Shown here: positions 6,779-12,843 of the stretch, in pieces
Position numbering within the stretch: the stretch's first letter is position 1
How the letters are laid out: every line of letters starts with the position of its first letter
Assembly (NCBI GenBank): GCA_030691805.1
Contig: JAUYDP010000066.1
Span: forward strand, 1 to 13,146
Length of the DNA: 13,146 nt
Source of the DNA: Dehalococcoidia bacterium
GTDB lineage: Bacteria > Chloroflexota > Dehalococcoidia > JAUYDP01
Direction of reading: 5' to 3'
The notes under the pieces: model-generated
Told to the model about the DNA's origin: nothing
Databases searched by the model: none
The model's input: the letters and a program-made list of their open reading frames with translations, nothing else
Position numbers and translations under genes: made by a program

Positions 6779-8633
6779 GTCTTCCTTCCCTCCTAGTCGC
6801 TTGGGGGCCTGCCTGGCTTATCGGCAGGTTGATTATTACTCTGGTGCCCCGTCCGAGGTCTGTGTCTATGGCCAGTCCACCGCCCACGCTCTCCGCCCGT
6901 TCTTTCATAGAGTGTAGGCCGTAGTGCCCTTCCCTTTGCAATACCAGCGGGAGCTCGAACCCCTGCCCGTCGTCCTCTATCTGAATCTGCGCCTGCTTTT
7001 CACCCGACTCCATACGGACCCAAACCCGGTGGGCCTGGGCGTGCTTACGCACGTTGGTAAGCGCCTCCTGGATAATACGGATGAGCTGCACCTCGGTGGC
7101 GGGAGGTAGCTCAGGGTTGTTATCGCTGCTCGTGACCAACTCTGCCTTGATGCCGCTCTGGCTGGAGAACTTATGAAGGTATTCTTTCAGAGTACGCGAA
7201 AGTCCCCCTCCTAAAACGATGGATGTCCGCAGCCCAAGAATAGCCTCGCGAACATCTACGTATGCCTCCTCTGCGGCCTTTTCGATCTGGCGTAGCTCCA
7301 GCCGCGCTAGGGTCAGGTGTTTAGAGGCCAAAAGATCCTGGGCAGCAGCCGCCTTCATGCTAAGGAAACCCAGGACTTGGGCCAGGCTATCGTGCATTTC
7401 CCTGGCAAGCCGGTCTCGCTCCTCGAGCACGGCCACGTTCTGTACCTGAGCGTAGAGGCTGGTGCTCTCCACAGCGATGGCCGCCTGGTTGGCCAGGCTG
7501 GCGAAAAGCTCGATGTCGTCCTGCGGGGAGGTATGGTGCCGACGGTAGGCGCCATGCAGCACGCCAATGACCTTCTTTCCCACCTTCAAGGGCACCACCA
7601 GGTGGGAAATATCCCCTTCCACCCTCACGATGGAGTCCGATTCCTCCCCTTCCTCGTGGTAGACCTCTTGGACGGGATGTCCAGTCGAGAGCACCCTGCG
7701 GTTGAGGTCCTGCCAGCGGGCCAGACGGGTCTGCCTGACCGGGTCGGTCCGAAAACCCAGTGAGGTCCTGGTAACGATCTCCTGAGCCTGGTCTTCCCAG
7801 AGGCCAATGGCCACCAGGTCGAGGCTAAGAAGCTCCTGGGCCTTCTCCACTACCGAGGTGAGCACTCGGTCCAGGTCCAGCAGCATTGACACCTCTATCC
7901 CCAGCGCGTAGAGGGCCTGGGCCTGGTGCTGGCGCTTCAGGGTCTCCTGGAAAAGCTTGGCGTTATCCACAGCCAGGGAGAGATGTCCAGCAATGGAGGC
8001 GAGCAGGTCCCGGTTCAATGCTGCGGCATCTACTCCGGCGTCTAAGATAGCTATTACACCCAGAAGCTTGCCCTTGGCCCGCAGCGGGAAGACCAGAGGA
8101 CTTCTGGCCATTCCCGGCGAATAGCCTTGTTCCTGAAGCTCCACAATATGCGGGCCGTCCCCACCAGCCAGGGCGGCCAGAAACGAGGGATCACGGCTGA
8201 GTTGGACCACGTCTTGGAGCCCGCCAGCAGGAATACCCCGGTGGCACCGCAGGTCCAATTCTCGTGTCCTCTCCTCATAGACCCAGCCAGCGCCCTCTTG
8301 GCCATCCAGGGCGCTCAGGGCCGCTGAAAGGCCCAGGTCCAGGACCTGGTCCAGTTCCAAGGACTGCTCCGCTCCAACCACCATAGAGTTTATTAAGGAT
8401 AGCTCCCGGTTTCGCCGCACCATGCTGGACTGCATCTTCTCCAAAACCCGAAATATGGCCTGGAAGAAAATAAAGATGCCCACCAGGTCAACTGCCATGG
8501 TGAGCAAGGTGCCGATAGTTCCATGGAGATATTCCGCCAAGTAGGCGTGGCGGATTTGCTCAAAAACCCCGACCGCCACGGCGGGAATGAGGATTGAGAT
8601 CCACTTGAGCTGGCGGAGGCTTAGTCTAGACAA
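6732..8633 (-). CDS. Membrane-anchored GAF-GAF sensor histidine kinase (HisKA_3 / NarL-class)
   Basis: A 633-residue kinase. Two N-terminal hydrophobic segments (about 11-26 and 38-62) have little outside loop, so sensing is probably cytoplasmic. Two GAF domains follow (about 80-225 and 240-392). Next is a HisKA_3 dimerisation helix with REMHDSLAQ, giving phosphoryl His414. The ATPase domain has Asn527 in QEALTNVRKHA (N box), DDGQGF at 554-559 (G1) and GLHSMKERAESVGG (G2). No Cys-rich motif like that of NreB is seen, so the GAF ligand (heme, flavin, NO or small molecule) is unknown. I place the start at TTG 8633 because the frame is closed upstream by a TGA and has no ATG or GTG there, but no clear ribosome site supports it. 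The 3' end overlaps the response regulator gene by 47 bases. Confidence 0.93.
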   Translation of the reverse strand: MSRLSLRQLKWISILIPAVAVGVFEQIRHAYLAEYLHGTIGTLLTMAVDLVGIFIFFQAIFRVLEKMQSSMVRRNRELSLINSMVVGAEQSLELDQVLDLGLSAALSALDGQEGAGWVYEERTRELDLRCHRGIPAGGLQDVVQLSRDPSFLAALAGGDGPHIVELQEQGYSPGMARSPLVFPLRAKGKLLGVIAILDAGVDAAALNRDLLASIAGHLSLAVDNAKLFQETLKRQHQAQALYALGIEVSMLLDLDRVLTSVVEKAQELLSLDLVAIGLWEDQAQEIVTRTSLGFRTDPVRQTRLARWQDLNRRVLSTGHPVQEVYHEEGEESDSIVRVEGDISHLVVPLKVGKKVIGVLHGAYRRHHTSPQDDIELFASLANQAAIAVESTSLYAQVQNVAVLEERDRLAREMHDSLAQVLGFLSMKAAAAQDLLASKHLTLARLELRQIEKAAEEAYVDVREAILGLRTSIVLGGGLSRTLKEYLHKFSSQSGIKAELVTSSDNNPELPPATEVQLIRIIQEALTNVRKHAQAHRVWVRMESGEKQAQIQIEDDGQGFELPLVLQREGHYGLHSMKERAESVGGGLAIDTDLGRGTRVIINLPISQAGPQATRREGRHETATDSASGRPRPF

Positions 8634-8689
8634 AGAATTGACATATATCAGGTGTAGGCATTGGCGATAAGAGTTATATAGCCTTCTTC

Positions 8690-8717
8690 ATTGTAATCAG
8701 ATGCTGCGAAAAGTCAA
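8690..8717 (-). promoter_or_regulatory. Sigma70-type promoter for the kinase/regulator operon
   Basis: On the minus strand TTGACT (bases 8717-8712) and TACAAT (8695-8690) are separated by 16 bases. Each hexamer differs from consensus at one position. Transcription would start near 8683, leaving a leader of about 50 bases before the TTG at 8633. Confidence 0.6.
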
Positions 8718-8740
8718 GTCAGTTGGGTTAACACTCCCCC

Positions 8741-8767
8741 ATCTGCGTCATCTGCGAAATCTGCGGA
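8741..8767. repeat. Three tandem 9-bp units ATCTGCGNN
   Basis: ATCTGCGTC, ATCTGCGAA and ATCTGCGGA follow one another without a gap, just upstream of the kinase promoter and downstream of the cytochrome remnant. Similar ATCTGCG strings occur as dispersed intergenic repeats in many bacterial genomes, as I recall. This one is probably non-coding. Confidence 0.6.
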
Positions 8768-8777
8768 CCAGTCCTCC

Positions 8778-8897
8778 CTATTTATTCTGCCCCTTCAATG
8801 GCTTCCACGCCGTGGTGTTGTGACACTTAGCGCAGTTGTTGTCCATGGGCGGGTGCTTTGGGGCGTGGCAAGAGCCGCAGAGGTAGTTTCCCGGGAG
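8778..8897 (-). pseudogene. Remnant of a multiheme cytochrome c C-terminus (two heme sites, no start)
   Basis: A 39-codon open stretch lies between an in-frame TGA (8898-8900) and a TAG (8778-8780). It reads LPGNYLCGSCHAPKHPP, then NNCAKCHNTTAWKPL, with two CXXCH sites in a cytochrome-like context. The only start-type codons lie inside it: an ATG between the heme sites and a later TTG. No start precedes the first heme. Its frame is the same as that of the NrfD gene upstream, which ends in TAA at 8964-8966. The 66 bases between the two stops encode nothing recognisable in this frame. One reading is the degraded tail of a lost cytochrome gene, possibly frameshifted, since another frame stays open across 8898. 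Another is a sequencing or assembly error that broke a small intact cytochrome. The remaining part of the gap (8634-8777) holds only the triplet repeat and the kinase promoter. Confidence 0.7.
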
Positions 8898-8963
8898 TCA
8901 GTGACCGACTCCCACCCCAGGGTGAGGCGGGGTAGGGCCCGCCCTTTCCCTTCCAGCGGAGGT

Positions 8964-10178
8964 TTAGGTATCCTTTGTGCTGCTAGAGTGGGCCAGCGGA
9001 ACGGCCTCTAAACGGAGGAACGTCCCGCCAATGGCGTACAACAGGCCGCAGAGGCTTAGCGCCCCGACTACGACCATAATCTCAGCCGCGGACGGGATGT
9101 AGCTAGAAAGCTCGGGGGCTATCAATGCCTTAAGCGGCAGGGCTTGGCCAGCCAGCACCATGTCCAACCTTCCTATGAAGAGCCCCAGGAGAACAAGGCT
9201 GGAGGCCGCTAGCATGGCTGGGACAACCCTTATTCTTCGGGATGCCGCTACGAGGGCTAGGATCAAAGGAAGGCCCAGCCCCAGAATAACTTCCAATTGC
9301 CACAGTGGACCCCTAATAACATCACCAAACGTCTCCCGATACGGCTCAGCATAAAGCCCTACCAACACCTTCCAGAAAGTAAAAAGCAAGGTGATCCCCA
9401 AGACTGCAACCAGAAGCTTCCGTAGACGGCAACTTATATCTACGACCTCCGGAGTGAATTGCCTGCTCCTGCCCCAAGAAGTAGTGATGCTAGCCAGGGA
9501 TATGGCGGCTATACCGGAAAGAAAAGCCGTCAAGAGGAAGTACAAAGGCATAAAGGCTCCAAAGTAAAAGGGCCTGGCCATGACCACGCCAAATACACCA
9601 CCTAACGTGCTGTGTGCACCTATCGCTGAAAGCAGGCCCCCTACTCCCATCGCCCTAGCCCAATCCATCCTTGATTTGTGCAGGGAAAGAAATTCGGCAA
9701 CCATGAAGACGAAGTAAATAAAGTAGAGGAATCCCATCCACCATAACAGGGAAGAAAAGTGTGGCGTAAGGAGGTAGAAGACCATTCTTTCTGGTCGGCC
9801 CAGGTCAGGGGCTAGAGCTGCGAAGCCCGCCATCATGGTGATGATAGCCAGAAAAACCGCCCTCTTGCCTATTGCCTCATACCCCCCTATCCCGAACACG
9901 TGCCCCAGGGAGGAAACAAAGCACAGACCGGTGCTAGTGAGGACGAAGAAAATATATGTGGAAATCCCAATACCCCACGGTACGTAATCCGTAGCATGAA
10001 GAAGGCCAGGCCCCCAAATAAGGATAGCGGCTACCGCGTAGGTCCCAGTGACGAAGCCTAGATAAACCAGCGTCAGGATCGCACGGGCATAGGGGGACTG
10101 AGCATGCCAGGCCCTTCTCACATCAAGCGTTGCCCGCAGGTTCGCCAGGAACTTGCTTCGGTCAAGAACTCTAGCCAT
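8964..10178 (-). CDS. NrfD/HybB/DsrP-like large quinone-interacting membrane subunit
   Basis: A polytopic protein of 404 residues from this start, with roughly ten hydrophobic helices. That is longer than the PsrC class and typical of the HybB/DsrP/ActC-type branch of the NrfD family. Recognisable blocks, numbered from this start, include the conserved PWGIGIS (67-73), DLGRPERMVFYLL (125-137) after helix 3-4, and VLAGQALPL near the C-terminus. I choose ATG 10178, with GAGGG 5 bases upstream, over the in-frame TTG at 10190, which lacks a ribosome site. The gene follows the Tat-exported FeS protein by 14 bases and would form with it a quinol:electron carrier module. No molybdoenzyme or hydrogenase subunit accompanies it, so its electron partner is probably the adjacent tetraheme cytochrome or an enzyme encoded elsewhere. 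Confidence 0.92.
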   Translation of the reverse strand: MARVLDRSKFLANLRATLDVRRAWHAQSPYARAILTLVYLGFVTGTYAVAAILIWGPGLLHATDYVPWGIGISTYIFFVLTSTGLCFVSSLGHVFGIGGYEAIGKRAVFLAIITMMAGFAALAPDLGRPERMVFYLLTPHFSSLLWWMGFLYFIYFVFMVAEFLSLHKSRMDWARAMGVGGLLSAIGAHSTLGGVFGVVMARPFYFGAFMPLYFLLTAFLSGIAAISLASITTSWGRSRQFTPEVVDISCRLRKLLVAVLGITLLFTFWKVLVGLYAEPYRETFGDVIRGPLWQLEVILGLGLPLILALVAASRRIRVVPAMLAASSLVLLGLFIGRLDMVLAGQALPLKALIAPELSSYIPSAAEIMVVVGALSLCGLLYAIGGTFLRLEAVPLAHSSSTKDT

Positions 10179-10183
10179 AGCAT

Positions 10184-10188
10184 CCCTC
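10184..10188 (-). promoter_or_regulatory. Ribosome binding site that sets the ATG start of the large NrfD gene
   Basis: GAGGG on the minus strand lies 5 bases before the ATG at 10178-10176 and overlaps the alternative TTG start, so it can only serve the ATG. Confidence 0.6.
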
Positions 10189-10192
10189 AAAC

Positions 10193-11011
10193 TTACTGAA
10201 CCCAGTGTCCCAGGCCCAGGTAGTACACTCTAGGCTTTGTGCCCAAGGCGGGCTTCAAGACATTCACCGCTTTTTCCTTGAGGAGGCCGGCTACAACGCC
10301 CTGGTCGTCCCTTAAGTTACCGAAAAGCCGGGCTCCCACAGGGCAAGCCTCCACACAGGCGGGGTTGAGACCCTTTGTTATGCGGTGATAACACCACGTG
10401 CATTTATCTACCACCCTGGCGTGCCCCGAAGGTGTCACCGGCGCATCCGGTAGGAAGTACCGGGCGCCGTATGGGCAGGCGATTATGCAATACCTGCAAC
10501 CGATGCAGCGGCCCTGGTCAATAAGTATGATGCCGTCCCTCGTTTTATAGGTGGCGTTGACCGGACAGACCGAGACACAGGGCGGATTTTCACACTGGTT
10601 GCAAAGCTTCGGGACGAAGAAAGCCTTAAGGATCTGCGGCTCTCCAAGGGTTGCGCCCGGTAAACGCGGAAAGCCATTTACTCCAGCGCCAGGTGAGTCG
10701 ATATGGACTTCTCGATCCCTGGTAACGACATATCTTTCCACCCAGGTTCGATTCAAGAGGGGGTCCAATGGTACTCGGTTCTCCAGCTTGCAAGCTAAGA
10801 CGCACCTGCCGCAACCTATGCATTTATCAACGTCAACCACAAAGGCCCAATCGGCGTCTGCCTCTCCAGGCCTATTTCGGATCCGTGCCTCTGCCTTGTC
10901 GGGAGACGTTTCCTTGGCCGAAGCTATGAACCCTCCCAGGCCTAGCGAAGCAAGCGCCAGCCCCCCGGCCCCCGCCTTGATGAAGTCCCTCCGGGACAAT
11001 CCCCTAGGCAT
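10193..11011 (-). CDS. Tat-exported four-cluster [4Fe-4S] ferredoxin, HybA/DsrO-like
   Basis: A 272-residue iron-sulfur protein. The N-terminal Tat signal is SRRDFIKAG (6-14) with a hydrophobic stretch to about 31, so the protein is exported in its own right, unlike the module-2 ferredoxin. Sixteen Cys are grouped as 64/67/70/74, 137/140/145/149, 169/172/175/179 and 204/207/219/223, the four-cubane HybA/DsrO/HmcB layout. It should relay electrons between the large NrfD subunit and an external partner. The ATG follows the cytochrome stop by a single base (TGA-G-ATG), with GAGAGG about 8 bases ahead, so translation is coupled. The order cytochrome, FeS protein, NrfD resembles DsrJ-DsrO-DsrP, but the cytochrome has four hemes rather than the three of DsrJ, and DsrM/DsrK are absent. 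Confidence 0.93.
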   Translation of the reverse strand: MPRGLSRRDFIKAGAGGLALASLGLGGFIASAKETSPDKAEARIRNRPGEADADWAFVVDVDKCIGCGRCVLACKLENRVPLDPLLNRTWVERYVVTRDREVHIDSPGAGVNGFPRLPGATLGEPQILKAFFVPKLCNQCENPPCVSVCPVNATYKTRDGIILIDQGRCIGCRYCIIACPYGARYFLPDAPVTPSGHARVVDKCTWCYHRITKGLNPACVEACPVGARLFGNLRDDQGVVAGLLKEKAVNVLKPALGTKPRVYYLGLGHWVQ

Positions 11012-11012
11012 C

Positions 11013-11450
11013 TCATCTACCTCTCAGTCCTGCCGCTTGCGGCCCATGAGGCCGATGACAGGTTATACAGGCTGATTGTCCGGCATGCTCTGTCAAACCT
11101 ACCTGCGGGAAATCGGCAGGCCTCCCCGTCACCTTGCTATGACAAAAGCCACAGAGTTCTTGGGAGTTCTCTATCAAGGGCTTGCCCCTGCCCTGGATGT
11201 GCTCGGCCGCAGGTCCATGGCAATTCTGGCAGTTGACGGTCCGGTGCCCCGAGGCTGCCCATCCGGCATAGGTGCTTGGGTGACAGGCCTGGCATTGAGA
11301 TGGGGCGACCAACTTGGCGGCCAAATTGGCCCATTCTTCGGTATTCGCCTCTTGATAGAAGCCCGCTAAGCCTCCCAGGCCTGCCCAGGACGCACCTATA
11401 GCTATGAGTAAGGCCATACCCCCCAAGAAGCCTACCATCCTTCTGCTCAT
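11013..11450 (-). CDS. Small membrane-anchored tetraheme cytochrome c
   Basis: A 145-residue protein with one N-terminal hydrophobic segment (about 7-30, a signal anchor or signal peptide) and four CXXCH heme sites starting at Cys53 (CQACH), Cys74 (CQNCH), Cys100 (CGFCH) and Cys128 (CITCH). The spacing and His content recall cytochrome c3/c7 and the short multiheme cytochromes next to FeS-NrfD pairs. It probably carries electrons outside the membrane to or from the FeS subunit encoded directly behind it. AAGGTG stands 8 bases before the ATG at 11450. An out-of-frame ATG five bases upstream runs straight into TGA and is not used. The gene sits 50 bases beyond the 80-residue membrane protein gene and probably belongs to the same transcript, because no terminator is seen between them. 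Confidence 0.92.
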   Translation of the reverse strand: MSRRMVGFLGGMALLIAIGASWAGLGGLAGFYQEANTEEWANLAAKLVAPSQCQACHPSTYAGWAASGHRTVNCQNCHGPAAEHIQGRGKPLIENSQELCGFCHSKVTGRPADFPQVGLTEHAGQSACITCHRPHGPQAAGLRGR

Positions 11451-11500
11451 CTCATGTCACCTTGCCAACGCTAAACCACCTGCGTGAGCTTAAACAAAGT

Positions 11501-11743
11501 TTATCCGTAGACGACTCTGTAGGTCGCATACGCGCCCGCTATTATCAACATCACGCCCACGACAAGGACCAGAGTATGCACGAACATGGCCAGGCTCCGG
11601 CGCAGGTGCGCGGTGCTGACCAGTCCCACCTCGGCGGTGAGCTCGCGGGAATAAGCGGGCAGCGTGTTGACGACGATAAACACGCCCAACCCACTGACAA
11701 GGCCGAAGGCCAAGAAGGCCATAGCAATTCCCAACGGATTCAT
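11501..11743 (-). CDS. Small two-helix membrane protein of unknown function (80 aa)
   Basis: Not recognised. Hydrophobic segments lie at about 5-27 and 50-73, joined by a polar loop of about 22 residues (ending HLRRS) that contains Glu, His and Arg. A two-helix hairpin is expected. The start at 11743 is supported by a near-perfect AAGGAGG site 5 bases upstream. The frame stays open further upstream to an ATG at 11830, but that extension would overlap the neighbouring small gene and has no comparable site. Position directly ahead of the cytochrome/FeS/NrfD genes suggests a small accessory subunit of that complex, comparable in kind to the tiny helices found in other respiratory complexes (inference). 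Confidence 0.75.
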   Translation of the reverse strand: MNPLGIAMAFLAFGLVSGLGVFIVVNTLPAYSRELTAEVGLVSTAHLRRSLAMFVHTLVLVVGVMLIIAGAYATYRVVYG

Positions 11744-11778
11744 CTTTCCCTCCTTATAAAGCGCTATTCCTCGAGGGT

Positions 11779-11907
11779 CTAGGCATGGCTGCGAGTTACC
11801 CCGTCGCGGGCCAGGCGATGTCCTAGCCACGTCAGCGCCAGATAAGCCCCCACCATCCCCATAGCCACCGCTAGCCCGAGGAACAGGGTCATGGCTACCT
11901 CATCCAT
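11779..11907 (-). CDS. Single-helix membrane microprotein of unknown function (42 aa)
   Basis: A 42-residue protein with one strongly hydrophobic helix (about 6-27) and a basic, polar C-terminal tail (GHRLARDGVTRSHA). The start at 11907 is preceded by AAGGAGG with a 6-base gap, which is much better than any start in the longer upstream extension of the same frame. The frame ends at TAG, 35 bases ahead of the next small gene's ATG. Not recognised. The strong ribosome site and its place in a row of three such genes argue that it is real. It may be a structural or regulatory single-helix subunit of the quinone module. Confidence 0.6.
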   Translation of the reverse strand: MDEVAMTLFLGLAVAMGMVGAYLALTWLGHRLARDGVTRSHA

Positions 11908-11933
11908 GGCAACCCTCCTTTTCAGGTTTTCAC

Positions 11934-12113
11934 CTAGCTGACACCCGCCAGGATGGCCAGGACCTTGACCACCACCAGCCCTATCAAGATCCAAAGGACG
12001 AATCCCACCAAGGCATTGAAGTCCTCCATCTTGAGCCCCAGCCCCAATTCCGGCAGGAGCCCCAGCAGACCCACCGACAGGAGCCCGCCTCCTTCTATCA
12101 GCTTGCCCTTCAT
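11934..12113 (-). CDS. Small hydrophobic membrane protein of unknown function (59 aa)
   Basis: A 59-residue protein with two apolar stretches: a Gly/Leu-rich one at about 8-26 and a stronger helix at about 36-57 (VGFVLWILIGLVVVKVLAIL). The short acidic MEDF lies between them. The start at 12113 has GAGGAGG 5 bases upstream; the frame is open further up but without a ribosome site. It lies 19 bases beyond the receiver-like gene and 26 bases ahead of the 42-residue protein. Not recognised. With the next two genes it forms a cluster of short membrane proteins placed ahead of the cytochrome module. Confidence 0.65.
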   Translation of the reverse strand: MKGKLIEGGGLLSVGLLGLLPELGLGLKMEDFNALVGFVLWILIGLVVVKVLAILAGVS

Positions 12114-12132
12114 GGCTGCCTCCTCTCCCAGG

Positions 12133-12474
12133 TCAGGTGGAGCGGATAACCTCCACCAGCTCTTCCCGCCTGGTGGCTGTGCGCTGGTACTTGCGGTAGA
12201 TCTCCAACCCATCGTCTACGGCGCTTAAGCAGATAACCTTGGCCCTGGGGTGTTCCTGCAAGAGCCCCAGCACTGAGAGCCCCGCCTGGCCGCCCAGGTC
12301 GTTGCTGTCCAGGATGATCGCGTACGGGTCCAGTCCTGCCCCACAGGGCGCCGGCCCTTCCTTCCCCACCTGGAGGCTCACCACCTCCAGGCCCTCCTCC
12401 TGCCGCAGCAGGCTGGCAATGCCCTGGGCCAGAAGAGAGCCCCGGTAGAGGATTAGTACCTGCCGACGTGCCAC
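12133..12474 (-). CDS. Stand-alone degenerate receiver-like domain protein (113 aa)
   Basis: A CheY-sized protein with a receiver-like fold pattern: a beta-rich start (RQVLILYRG), helix (LLAQGIASLLRQEEG), strand with Asp56 in YAIILDSNDLGG at the usual phospho-acceptor place, and KVICLSAVDD near the Ser/Thr switch (Ser84). The acidic Asp/Glu pair that binds Mg in true receivers is replaced by Tyr10-Arg11, and no clear conserved Lys follows. This may be a pseudo-receiver that does not take phosphate in the usual way. The start is GTG at 12474 with TTGAGG 5 bases upstream. The ORF is followed after 19 bases by the small membrane protein genes, so it probably heads the module-1 operon. A closely related, broken copy lies about 370 bases upstream. 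Confidence 0.75.
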   Translation of the reverse strand: MARRQVLILYRGSLLAQGIASLLRQEEGLEVVSLQVGKEGPAPCGAGLDPYAIILDSNDLGGQAGLSVLGLLQEHPRAKVICLSAVDDGLEIYRKYQRTATRREELVEVIRST

Positions 12475-12572
12475 CTGTCCTCAACTCATTCTTTCGTTTC
12501 CCGTCATCCTAACTCCATATTAGGCGCGTTAATTCCGGGACGCATCGTCCATTGGACTCATATCGGAGTACC

Positions 12573-12602
12573 AAAAAGGGCCTAGCTGGATGGCTAGGCC
12601 CT
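12573..12602 (-). terminator. Rho-independent terminator between the two receiver-like genes
   Basis: A perfect 10-bp GC-rich stem (AGGGCCTAGC and GCTAGGCCCT) with a 6-base loop spans 12577-12602. On the minus strand it is followed by TTTTTGG. It would stop transcripts coming from the interrupted receiver copy and isolates the module-1 operon, which must then have its own promoter in 12475-12572. I could not fix a convincing -35/-10 pair there. Confidence 0.85.
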
Positions 12603-12705
12603 GGGGAGTGAAGATCGGCGGCGGCAGACTGGTTAGGTTTAGGTACTAGGACTCCGGCTGTCGGGGATGCCGGCTGCCACTTCGGAGTGACCTGGGGGAC
12701 ATCCC

Positions 12706-12820
12706 TAAGTACTGCTTTTCATAAATACACCAACGTTTGATGAACTTGATTGAGCGTATTCATAGTCCTCTAGAGCCTGGGAGGAAAATACGTGGCCGTA
12801 TTTATGAAACGGTGTACTAA
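12706..12820. repeat. 115-bp MITE-like element with imperfect 30-bp terminal inverted repeats
   Basis: Bases 12706-12735 and the reverse complement of 12791-12820 match at 23 of 30 positions, including 12 consecutive bases (TTTCATAAATAC at 12717-12728, GTATTTATGAAA at 12798-12809). The inside is AT-rich and has no reading frame of note. The size and arms suit a miniature inverted-repeat element or the ends of a lost insertion sequence. No clear target-site duplication is visible. The surrounding gap (12603-12843) contains no gene I can support. Confidence 0.55.
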
Positions 12821-12843
12821 GCCCTTGCCTGGCGTTAGATAGC

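Noticed and set aside
12110..12484. Alternative minus-strand frame of 124 codons overlapping the receiver-like gene
   Set aside because: Its translation is Gly/Pro/Arg-rich with no motif, while the overlapping frame matches the upstream paralogue over its length.
12547..12557. Palindrome GTCCATTGGAC upstream of the receiver-like gene
   Set aside because: Only 5-bp arms; too short to distinguish from chance, and no promoter elements could be fixed around it.
12650..12688. ACTCCG / CGGAGT inverted hexamers with a CCGGCTG direct repeat between them
   Set aside because: The stem is short with a long loop and no T tract, so it supports neither a terminator nor a structured RNA.
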